From contig CANRAH010000013.1 of the NCBI GenBank assembly GCA_947628565.1, positions 1 through 41,646 on the forward strand: a DNA stretch of 41,646 nt, written 5' to 3'. The notes under the pieces are model-generated. The model ran no database searches. It worked only from the letters and a program-made list of their open reading frames with translations, and was not told where the DNA came from. This DNA is from an uncultured Bacilli bacterium (GTDB lineage: Bacteria; Bacillota_I; Bacilli_A; RF39; UBA660). This document shows, piece by piece, positions 24,769-31,653 of this stretch (position 1 is its first letter; every line of letters starts with the position of its first letter). The translations under genes and the position numbers were made by a program.

Positions 24769-25149
24769 ATGAATAAAGGATTCACATTAACAGAGCTTTT
24801 GGCTGTAATAGTTATAATTTCATTACTTACAATTTTAGCTTTACCTAATATACTAGATTCTGTAAGAAATTCTAAAGATGATGTTGAAAATGTTACTTTT
24901 GATATTATAAAACAAGCTGCTAATTTATATGTTCAAGATAATGAATCCATTTATGAAAAGGTAAATGGCAATGTATATTGTATAACATTTGAAAAATTAG
25001 TTAATGCTGATTATTTAAAATCTCCTATAACGGATTTTGAGGATGATACTGATCTAACTTTTATAAAAACTGTTAAAGTGAGTTATTATGATGGCTTTAG
25101 CTATGAAATTGTGGATAATGATAAATGCATACCTAAAATAAATGAATAG
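24769..25149 (+). CDS. Small type IV pilin/pseudopilin-like protein
   Basis: 126 residues. Prepilin motif K-G-F-T-L-T-E at 3-9 with Glu at +5, then the hydrophobic helix AVIVIISLLTILALPNIL and a short acidic globular part with two Cys (VYCITFE, DNDKCIP) that may form a disulfide. The N-terminal third and overall plan match the N-terminal part of the larger protein at 15813 (LTELLAVI...NSKKE), but this one ends before any FGE-like domain. AAAGGAAT precedes the ATG. It may be a minor subunit of the same pilus-like fibre or of a competence-type pseudopilus. Confidence 0.75.
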   Translation: MNKGFTLTELLAVIVIISLLTILALPNILDSVRNSKDDVENVTFDIIKQAANLYVQDNESIYEKVNGNVYCITFEKLVNADYLKSPITDFEDDTDLTFIKTVKVSYYDGFSYEIVDNDKCIPKINE

Positions 25150-25170
25150 TAGAAAAAATTATATAAAAAA

Positions 25171-25199
25171 TTGACTATAATTTAAATTTATGTTATTAT
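25171..25199 (+). promoter_or_regulatory. Sigma-A promoter of the sporulation-type sigma gene
   Basis: TTGACT (25171-25176), 17-nt spacer, TATTAT (25194-25199). The leader to the ATG at 25220 is only about 14 nt and includes AGGGGGA. Confidence 0.65.
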
Positions 25200-25219
25200 A
25201 TTGTGCTCATAGGGGGATT

Positions 25220-25876
25220 ATGATGAATTATAGTGAATTTTCTAAAGTAAAATTAAAACCACAATTAAATAAATCTGAACTTGAATATTATTTCAGATTA
25301 AAAAAAGATGGAGATTTTAATGCTAGACAAAAGATTATAGAGCATAATATTAGATTAGTATTATTTTGTGCAAGAAAATATATGTATTTTCCTTTTGATA
25401 TGGAAGATTTAGTATCTGTTGGAATGATAGGTTTAGTAAAAAGTGTAGACAATTTTAATATTGATGACAAAAGAAGCTCATATGCTAATTATGCATTACA
25501 TTGTATTAATAATGAAATTATATCGTATATAAAGAAGAATTCAAAGCATATAGATAATATTAGTTTATGTGAAATAGTGGAAGATGAAATAAGTTTAGAG
25601 GAAACTTTATCAATTGATGAAGATTTTACACAAGAACTAGAAAATAAGGAATGTTTAGACATATTAAAGCAGATTGTTGAAGAATTACCAGATAATGAAA
25701 AGAATGTAATTAAAATGTATTTTGGTTTTTTAGGCGATCCAAAAAAGCAAACATATATAGCAAGTGTTTTAAATACATCACAACCATCTATAGTTAGAAT
25801 AACTAAAAGAGCTTTAGAACATTTAAGAACTAAGTTATGTGAACAAAATATAGTTAGTAATATATCTAAAAAATAA
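25220..25876 (+). CDS. Sigma-70 family factor, SigE/SigK-like
   Basis: 218 residues from the first ATG after AGGGGGA (25211-25217). Region 2 reads ARQKIIEHNIRLVLFCARKY, then DMEDLVSVGMIGLVKSVDNF and YANYALHCINNEIISYIK, the form typical of sporulation sigma factors E, K, F and G (IEHNLRLV...EDLISIGTIGLIKA). Region 4 is LPDNEKNVIKMYFGF followed by a helix-turn-helix, TYIASVLNTSQPSIVRITKRAL. No SigE-type pro-sequence is obvious. It lies between a pseudopilin and a membrane protein. Which genes it controls is unknown; sporulation cannot be concluded from it alone. Confidence 0.82.
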   Translation: MMNYSEFSKVKLKPQLNKSELEYYFRLKKDGDFNARQKIIEHNIRLVLFCARKYMYFPFDMEDLVSVGMIGLVKSVDNFNIDDKRSSYANYALHCINNEIISYIKKNSKHIDNISLCEIVEDEISLEETLSIDEDFTQELENKECLDILKQIVEELPDNEKNVIKMYFGFLGDPKKQTYIASVLNTSQPSIVRITKRALEHLRTKLCEQNIVSNISKK

Positions 25877-25887
25877 TTTAATTATAT

Positions 25888-25943
25888 AAAAAAAGAAACT
25901 AAATGTTTACTGATAAAGTTTACCTAAAAATAGTTTCTTTTTT
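25888..25943. terminator. Bidirectional terminator between converging sigma and membrane-protein genes
   Basis: AAAAAAGAAACTA / TAGTTTCTTTTTT arms (5' arm ending 25901, 3' arm 25931-25943), with an inner GTTTAC/GTTTACC-containing loop. A runs on one side and T runs on the other serve both strands. Confidence 0.6.
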
Positions 25944-25944
25944 A

Positions 25945-26325
25945 TTATATAATAGGGTTTTCAACATCTACAATATTTTCTGTTTCAGATAATCCAACTA
26001 CGTAAAGTGCAATAATACCTGATGCTATAACTAAGATTGATGCTATTATTTGAAGAATATAAGCTTTTAAATCTTCTTTTTCTTCTTTAGATATTTTATA
26101 TAAAACATAGTTGACATATAAAAAGACAAATGATAAAACGACAACTAATATTCTATTAAATAAAGTTAGATTAAATAATTGTTTTGAGTTTAAAGGTGTA
26201 TCCTTATTTTCTAAATCAAGTTTTTGGTTATATGTTATAATTATCGATATAAATGCTGAAATAAGTGCAATTATAAGAGTATATAACTGTATATTAATTG
26301 CATTTATTTCTTTATCACTTGCCAT
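25945..26325 (-). CDS. Small membrane protein of unknown function
   Basis: 126 residues with three membrane segments (about 15-32, 58-77 and 88-110) and short charged linkers (NQKLDLENKDTP; SKEEKEDLKA). No family recognised. It starts with the short-leader type -10 box at 26340-26345 and converges with the sigma gene. No functional residue pattern stands out. Confidence 0.65.
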   Translation of the reverse strand: MASDKEINAINIQLYTLIIALISAFISIIITYNQKLDLENKDTPLNSKQLFNLTLFNRILVVVLSFVFLYVNYVLYKISKEEKEDLKAYILQIIASILVIASGIIALYVVGLSETENIVDVENPII

Positions 26326-26339
26326 ATAACCACCAATAA

Positions 26340-26345
26340 ATTATA
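26340..26345 (-). promoter_or_regulatory. -10 box of the small membrane protein (short-leader type)
   Basis: TATAAT on the minus strand ends 14 nt before the ATG (26323-26325), with GGTGG between. The -35 is poor. Confidence 0.4.
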
Positions 26346-26348
26346 TGT

Positions 26349-26380
26349 AAAAAAAATAAGAAATAATTATTTATTTCTTA
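26349..26380 (-). terminator. Terminator of the metallophosphoesterase gene, overlapping its stop
   Basis: Perfect 10-bp stem (26357-26366 with 26371-26380), loop TTAT, followed on the minus strand by a T run (26349-26356). The stop codon lies in the loop. Confidence 0.7.
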
Positions 26381-27218
26381 ATCTATATAAGTTAATTGAA
26401 GGCTTATTGAACAATCTAAATTTATATTTACTTGTTCCAATACCACTTGAAATAAATAAATTAGTATTATTTATTTCATATGAATCATCTGTATATAATT
26501 TTGAATATTTATCTTTTATTAAACCTCCTATAAAAGGAATGAATACTTGACCTTTATGAGTATGACCTGCAAGTATTAAATTAAATTTAGAAGAATCTAT
26601 ATATTGTATAAAATCAGCTTCGTGTAAAAGTAATATAGAATATTTATAATTAGTATTAATTTTACTATTTATTTCATCTATACTTTCTTTTATATGATTT
26701 TTTTTATAATTAGAATTTATTCCTACAAGTAGTATAGGATCCATTCCTTCATTATATATTAATTCATAATCATTATCTAGTATTTTAAACCCACTATCAT
26801 TCATAACACTATCAAAATATGTTATATTTAAATCTTCTTCCCCTTTAATTGCGTATTTTCCAACACTATAATCAATTTGATTCAATACTTTTTTTAAAGC
26901 TTCAATTTCACTATCTTTATAAGTTACTTTTGAATCAAATAAATCGCCACTAAATAAAACTATATCTGGTTTAAGTAAATTTATTTCTTTTACTATTTCT
27001 TTTAAATCTGTTATTGTAGTCGTAACATTCAAATGGATGTCACTTATATGTACTATTTTAAATCCATAAAAACTTTCAGGTATATTAGAATCAACTACTG
27101 GGTATTCTTTAACATTTAATCCTTTAGTTTCAATATACCTTGAATCTATATAGATAAATGAAATTATAAAAATTATGGCAATTACTATTTTTACCCAAAG
27201 CTTTATTTTTATTTTCAT
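26367..27218 (-). CDS. Membrane-anchored calcineurin-like metallophosphoesterase with altered third motif
   Basis: 283 residues from ATG 27218, chosen over an in-frame ATG 24 bp upstream because GGTGATT is just before it. One N-terminal membrane segment (about 7-25), then motifs SDIH (59-62), SGDLFD (90-95), LLHEAD and AGHTHKGQ. This order is that of YkuE-like phosphoesterases, some of which act on UDP-sugars or lipid-linked substrates. The third motif, normally G-N-H-(E/D), is K-G-E-E-D at 125-129, so the conserved metal-binding Asn and catalytic His are both replaced by Glu. Activity may be lost or changed. It is divergent from the pilin/FGE-like gene. Confidence 0.8.
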   Translation of the reverse strand: MKIKIKLWVKIVIAIIFIISFIYIDSRYIETKGLNVKEYPVVDSNIPESFYGFKIVHISDIHLNVTTTITDLKEIVKEINLLKPDIVLFSGDLFDSKVTYKDSEIEALKKVLNQIDYSVGKYAIKGEEDLNITYFDSVMNDSGFKILDNDYELIYNEGMDPILLVGINSNYKKNHIKESIDEINSKINTNYKYSILLLHEADFIQYIDSSKFNLILAGHTHKGQVFIPFIGGLIKDKYSKLYTDDSYEINNTNLFISSGIGTSKYKFRLFNKPSINLYRLRNK

Positions 27219-27233
27219 ACAATCACCATAGAT

Positions 27234-27262
27234 ATTATACAATAAAAAATGAGTAAAAACAA
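27234..27262 (-). promoter_or_regulatory. Promoter of the metallophosphoesterase gene (short-leader type)
   Basis: On the minus strand, TTGTTT (plus 27257-27262), 17-nt spacer, TATAAT (plus 27234-27239), ending 15 nt before the ATG. Confidence 0.65.
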
Positions 27263-27273
27263 TGTTAGTCTTG

Positions 27274-27302
27274 TTGAATTATTTTGCTATTTATTATATA
27301 AT
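27274..27302 (+). promoter_or_regulatory. Promoter of the second pilin/FGE-like gene (short-leader type)
   Basis: TTGAAT (27274-27279), 17-nt spacer, TATAAT (27297-27302), ending 15 nt before the ATG with AGGTGAT between. It is back to back with the phosphoesterase promoter. Confidence 0.7.
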
Positions 27303-27317
27303 AAAATAGGTGATTAT

Positions 27318-28730
27318 ATGAAACTAAACAATAAAGGTTTTGCTATTTCAACTATTATGTATGTAATACTTATGATGGCCATATTGTTAATTGTTTCTAC
27401 ACTTTTTATTTTAGGAAATAGAAAAATTATAATAGATAAACAAAAAAATGAAATACTTGATAATATATATAATAATGATAACAGTAAAGTCTATATAGAT
27501 GCAAGTGGGGCAAATGCACCAGAATTAATGGATGCATTAACACCTGTAGTATATGATGATGAAACAAGTAAATGGAAAGTAGTATCTAAAACAGATAGCA
27601 ATTGGTATAGTTATAATGAACAAAAATGGGCTAACGCTGTTATAGTTAAAGAAGGGGTAAGTAAAGATGTTGGAACATTATTAACAGTTCCATCAACACA
27701 AGAAGAAATAACATCGTCAGATATATTAGCCATGTTTGTGTGGATACCTAGATATGAGTATAAAATAGATACAACTGATGGACAATTTGGAAAAGGAAGT
27801 ACTAATAAATCATTACCAGGAGAAATAGAGGTAAACTTTATAAGTAAAAATATAACATATGAAGGAACTAACGAGAATGGTTATAGAATTCATCCAGCAT
27901 TTAACTTTGATGGAGAAGAACTTACAGGAATATGGGTAGGCAAGTTTGAAACAAGTCATATTGAAAAAGGAAAAACAAATAATGATTTAGAATGTAGCGA
28001 TGAAAATTGTACTAGTTCTGATGGAATAAGGATACTACCAAATGTTATATCATTAAGATATAATAATGTAGCAAATTTTTTCTTTGCAACACGTTCAATG
28101 TCAAAAGAAGGTAATATATTTAAAATAGATAAAAGTAAAACAGATACACATATAATTAAGGATAGTGAATGGGGAGCTGTTGCATATTTAAGTCAAAGTA
28201 AATATGGAAAATATGGCAATGATGATTATTTAGGTGTTGATAAAGAAGTTTATGCGTCATTAAGTGATTATACTGGAGGAAGTAGTGGGACTCCACAATC
28301 TACTGAAGATGCATATCATTATGATGTTGAAAGTAGTGGAACAGGAGCATCAACAACAGGAAATATAACGGGAGTATATGATATGAATGGCAATTATGAA
28401 TATGCGATGGGGTTTTACCTTGATGATAATACCGCTAATTATTACGGCTCTTCAGTAGGATTCGATAAACAATTTTTTGAAGAAACTAATAATTTAAAAT
28501 ATTTTGATGAATATAAAATTGCTTCAACTACTAGTAATTCAACTGAACATATAGGACGTGCGCTAGACGAAACATTAAATTGGTATGACGATTTTATGGA
28601 TTTTGTTGGAAGTTATATTCCTTGGTCTACTAGAGGTATGAATGGAATTTTTGGATTTTGTAATGAATTAGGTGGCGCTTCTTCATCATTTTCATCACGT
28701 ATCGTTTTTGTTCCAACTACTGGAGTTTAA
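27318..28730 (+). CDS. Pilin-like N-terminus fused to an FGE/C-type-lectin-like domain (copy 2)
   Basis: 470 residues from ATG 27318, preceded by AGGTGAT; a frame opening at 27249 would start before the promoter. The N-terminus is NKGFAISTIMYVILMMAILL, a variant of the prepilin helix without Glu at +5. The linker YIDASGANAPELMDALTPVV follows at once, so the pilin body domain of copy 1 is missing. Then come FVWIPRYEYKI, GIWVGKFETSH, SEWGAVAYLSQS, TGNITGVYDMNGNYEYAMGF and a tail with R-G-M...SSRIVFVPTTG. It shares long runs of near-identical DNA with copy 1, yet the last ~40 residues differ strongly. Probably a surface-exposed ligand-binding protein. Confidence 0.72.
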   Translation: MKLNNKGFAISTIMYVILMMAILLIVSTLFILGNRKIIIDKQKNEILDNIYNNDNSKVYIDASGANAPELMDALTPVVYDDETSKWKVVSKTDSNWYSYNEQKWANAVIVKEGVSKDVGTLLTVPSTQEEITSSDILAMFVWIPRYEYKIDTTDGQFGKGSTNKSLPGEIEVNFISKNITYEGTNENGYRIHPAFNFDGEELTGIWVGKFETSHIEKGKTNNDLECSDENCTSSDGIRILPNVISLRYNNVANFFFATRSMSKEGNIFKIDKSKTDTHIIKDSEWGAVAYLSQSKYGKYGNDDYLGVDKEVYASLSDYTGGSSGTPQSTEDAYHYDVESSGTGASTTGNITGVYDMNGNYEYAMGFYLDDNTANYYGSSVGFDKQFFEETNNLKYFDEYKIASTTSNSTEHIGRALDETLNWYDDFMDFVGSYIPWSTRGMNGIFGFCNELGGASSSFSSRIVFVPTTGV

Positions 28731-28789
28731 ACGAGTCTAATTCCGAACAGATAAATAATAAATGTGTAGTGTTAAAATTAAATATAAAC

Positions 28790-28814
28790 GAGTTCGTGTC
28801 ACTTAACTCTTTTT
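28790..28814 (+). terminator. Weak terminator after the second pilin/FGE-like gene
   Basis: GAGTT (28790-28794) pairs with AACTC (28805-28809), followed by five T. An outer AATTCC/GGAATT pair (28739-28744 with 28815-28820) may extend it. The rest of the gap to the valS leader shows nothing else. Confidence 0.4.
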
Positions 28815-28867
28815 GGAATTTCATATAGGGAAATTTTGATATTAATGCGAGAAATGAAAATAAGTTA

Positions 28868-28896
28868 TTGTAATAATTTAAAATTTGTTTTATAAT
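28868..28896 (+). promoter_or_regulatory. Promoter of the valS T-box transcript
   Basis: TTGTAA (28868-28873), 17-nt spacer, TATAAT (28891-28896); the leader begins near 28903. Confidence 0.7.
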
Positions 28897-28902
28897 ATAT
28901 AA

Positions 28903-29119
28903 AAAACTTAACTTGAGGAGTAATTTATTTAGTAATTATAAGAGAGGAAAAATAATAGCTGAAAGTTTTTCTTAATGAAGAATAAATGAAGGTAGCAAGC
29001 TAGTTGAATACTTAAGTAAATAGAGTATTCCGGATAAACCGTTATATTTTTAAGGTGTAGAAATACATAAATTAAGGTGGTACCACGTAAACTCACGTCC
29101 TTATAGATTGTGAGTTTTT
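28903..29119 (+). promoter_or_regulatory. T-box riboswitch leader of valS, likely valine-specific
   Basis: Conserved landmarks in order: AGAGAGG and GCTGAAAG of stem I, a likely specifier GTA (Val) at 28992-28994 followed by a purine, stem GAATACT/AGTATTC, CCGGATAAACCG, and the T-box AAGGTGGTACCACG at 29074-29087. The terminator is AAACTCAC / GTGAGTTT (29089-29096 with 29110-29117) plus a T run. Uncharged tRNA-Val would pair with the specifier and with the T-box bulge and favour the antiterminator, raising valS expression. Confidence 0.93.
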
Positions 29120-29139
29120 ATTTTGGAAAGGATGATAAA

Positions 29140-31557
29140 ATGTTAGATAAAAAATATGATTTTAAGGAAAAAGAAGCTAAATGGTTAAATTATTGGAATA
29201 AAAATAAAATATATGAATTTAAACCTGATAAAAGAGAAGTATTTTCAATAGATACACCACCTCCAACAGTAAGTGGAAAAATTCATATTGGACATATATT
29301 TTCATATTCGCAAACTGAAATGATTGCGCGTTATAAAAGATTAAGAGGATATAATATTTTTTATCCTTTTGGGTTCGATGATAATGGACTTCCAAGTGAA
29401 AGACTAGTAGAAAAAGAGCAAGGCAAAAAAGCTCATGAAATAGGTAGAGAAGAATTTTCAAAATTATGCTACGAAACAACTGATAAGTATGAAGATGAAT
29501 TTAAAAATTTATTTTCTAAGATGGGAGTAAGTACAGATTGGAATATTCATTATAAAACAGTAAGTCCTGGGACTATAAAAATAAGTCAAAGATCATTTTT
29601 AGATTTAGTAGAAAAAGGGCATTGTTATCATAAAGAAAGTCCTGCGTTATGGTGTAATGAATGCTTAACATCAATTGCTCAAGCTGAACTTGAGACAAAA
29701 ACAATTAAAACAACATTTAATTATGTTAATTTTAAAACTGTTGAGACTAATGAAGAATTTACAATAGCAACTACAAGGCCAGAATTATTACCAGCAATAG
29801 TATGTGTTTTTGTAAATCCTAATGACGATGTACATAAACATTTAATTGGAATGACTGCGCATATACCAGTTATTAATGTAGATGTTCCAATTATGGCTGA
29901 TGAAAAAGTAGCTATAGATAAAGGTACAGGTGTTGTTATGTGCTGTACTTTTGGAGATCAAACAGATATCGAATGGTGGAAAAAATATAATTTACCACTT
30001 AAATATATTTTTACTGACGACGGTAAAATTATAGATAGTGTTCCTAACTATGGTGGAATGAAAATTAAAGAAGCAAGAAAAAAAATTATAGAAGATTTAA
30101 ATGATGGTGGATATATCGTAAAAATAGAAGAGTTAGAGCACGAAGTTCAAACACATGAAAGATGTGGCAAGGAAGTAGAATATGCTGTCATGAAGCAATG
30201 GTTTATAGATATTATGAATCATAAAGATGATTTCATTAAAATTGGAAATGAAATCAAATGGCATCCAGAGTACATGCATTCTAGATATGATGAATGGGTA
30301 AACAATGTTGCATGGGACTGGTGTATATCAAGACAAAGATATTTTGGAGTACCATTTCCTTTATGGTATTGTAAAGATTGTGGAAAAGTTATATTAGCTG
30401 ATAAAGAAGATTTGCCTGTTAATCCACTAGTTGATAAACCTAAAATAAAAAAATGTGAATGTGGATGTTCTACATTTATTCCAGAAACAGATGTTATGGA
30501 TACTTGGGCAACATCGTCAGTAACTCCTTTAATTAATATGAAATATGGTGAAAAAGATAATTATGAAGATATCTTAAAACCTATGAGTATTAGAACAAAT
30601 GCATCAGAAATAATTAGAACTTGGGATTTTTATACGATTGTAAAAAGTTTTTATCACTTTAATAAAAGGCCATGGGATAATGTTATGATTTCTGGATTTG
30701 TAATGGCAGATAAAGGTGAGAAAATAAGTAAATCTAAGAATAATAGTAAAGTTGAACCTATAAATTTAATAGATGAATATTCAGCTGATGTAATACGTTA
30801 TTGGGCTGGATCTGGTAGACTTGGAACTGATATTGTATTTAGTTTAGAGACTCTTTTAAGAGGAAAAAAGTTAATAAATAAAATTTGGAATGTCTCTAAA
30901 TTTATCGAAATGCATATTGCAGATTTTGAAGATAAAGAATTTAATGATTATGAATATATTGATAAATGGATTTTAGCTTCATTTAAAGAAATGGAAAAAT
31001 CATTTATAAAGTATTTAGATGAATATGAAGTAGGTTTAGCTTTAAATACTCTTGAGAAATTTTTCTGGAATTTCTGTGATAATTATATTGAAATAGTTAA
31101 ACATAGGTTATATAGACCTGAAGAATTTGGAGAAATCCCAAGATATTCAGGACAAAAAACTGTTTATACAATTCTTTATAAATTATTGCAAGACTTTAGT
31201 ATTTTCTTCCCATTTATTACAGAGGAAATATATCAAGAATTGTATCATAATGAAAAATCTATTCATTTAACAGAAATAAAACCATTAACGTTTAATTTTG
31301 ATAATGAGTTAAAAAATGGCGATATTATAATTGATATAATAAGTCTGGCTAGGGGAGAAAAATCAAATAATAACGTTTCACTTAAAACACCAATTAGAAA
31401 TCTTGATTTAGGTTTAAATAAAGATTTAAAAGAGGCGATAGAATTATCGATAAAAGATTTTAAAGCAACTTTATTTATTGAAAATTTAAATATAAATGAA
31501 ATTGATAAAGATTATGAAATAAATAAAATAGAGTTAAATTTAGATGAAGAAAAGTAA
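29140..31557 (+). CDS. valS: Valyl-tRNA synthetase, archaeal/rickettsial type
   Basis: 805 residues from the ATG at 29140 with GGAAAGGA upstream; an in-frame GTG at 29110 lies in the T-box terminator. Class I motifs: HIGH in TVSGKIHIGHIFSY (about 42-55) and KISKS in ADKGEKISKSKNN; editing domain with TIATTRPELLPA. The motif PFGFDDNGLPSERLVEK is the archaeal/rickettsial form, where typical bacterial ValRS has a G-x-D-H-A-G-I-A-T-Q pattern, and the end is short, without the usual bacterial C-terminal coiled-coil arm. It charges tRNA-Val. A zinc-binding-like Cys group (CKDCG ... CECGCS) is kept. The T-box controls it. Confidence 0.93.
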   Translation: MLDKKYDFKEKEAKWLNYWNKNKIYEFKPDKREVFSIDTPPPTVSGKIHIGHIFSYSQTEMIARYKRLRGYNIFYPFGFDDNGLPSERLVEKEQGKKAHEIGREEFSKLCYETTDKYEDEFKNLFSKMGVSTDWNIHYKTVSPGTIKISQRSFLDLVEKGHCYHKESPALWCNECLTSIAQAELETKTIKTTFNYVNFKTVETNEEFTIATTRPELLPAIVCVFVNPNDDVHKHLIGMTAHIPVINVDVPIMADEKVAIDKGTGVVMCCTFGDQTDIEWWKKYNLPLKYIFTDDGKIIDSVPNYGGMKIKEARKKIIEDLNDGGYIVKIEELEHEVQTHERCGKEVEYAVMKQWFIDIMNHKDDFIKIGNEIKWHPEYMHSRYDEWVNNVAWDWCISRQRYFGVPFPLWYCKDCGKVILADKEDLPVNPLVDKPKIKKCECGCSTFIPETDVMDTWATSSVTPLINMKYGEKDNYEDILKPMSIRTNASEIIRTWDFYTIVKSFYHFNKRPWDNVMISGFVMADKGEKISKSKNNSKVEPINLIDEYSADVIRYWAGSGRLGTDIVFSLETLLRGKKLINKIWNVSKFIEMHIADFEDKEFNDYEYIDKWILASFKEMEKSFIKYLDEYEVGLALNTLEKFFWNFCDNYIEIVKHRLYRPEEFGEIPRYSGQKTVYTILYKLLQDFSIFFPFITEEIYQELYHNEKSIHLTEIKPLTFNFDNELKNGDIIIDIISLARGEKSNNNVSLKTPIRNLDLGLNKDLKEAIELSIKDFKATLFIENLNINEIDKDYEINKIELNLDEEK

Positions 31558-31576
31558 TCTATTTAACTCTTTTTTT
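31530..31576 (+). terminator. Terminator of valS, overlapping its last codons
   Basis: AGAGTTAAATTTAGAT (31530-31545) pairs with ATCTATTTAACTCT (31557-31570), followed by seven or more T. The 5' arm encodes the last residues of ValRS. Confidence 0.75.
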
Positions 31577-31577
31577 C

Positions 31578-31606
31578 TTGACAATATTTAAAAAATGATA
31601 TATTAT
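31578..31606 (+). promoter_or_regulatory. Sigma-A promoter of the RpoD-like gene
   Basis: TTGACA (31578-31583), 17-nt spacer, TATTAT (31601-31606). It begins within two bases of the valS terminator tail. Confidence 0.75.
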
Positions 31607-31653
31607 ATAGCTGATTTTTAAGGGGTTATGTAAATTTTGCGAGGGGTGAAAAT

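Noticed and set aside
15813-28730. Diversity-generating retroelement acting on the pilin/FGE-like tails
   Set aside because: No reverse transcriptase, template repeat or initiation site is seen near either gene. Kept only as a question for the whole genome.
29110-29139. Longer ValRS start at GTG 29110
   Set aside because: It lies in the T-box terminator; the ATG at 29140 has the ribosome site and matches family starts.
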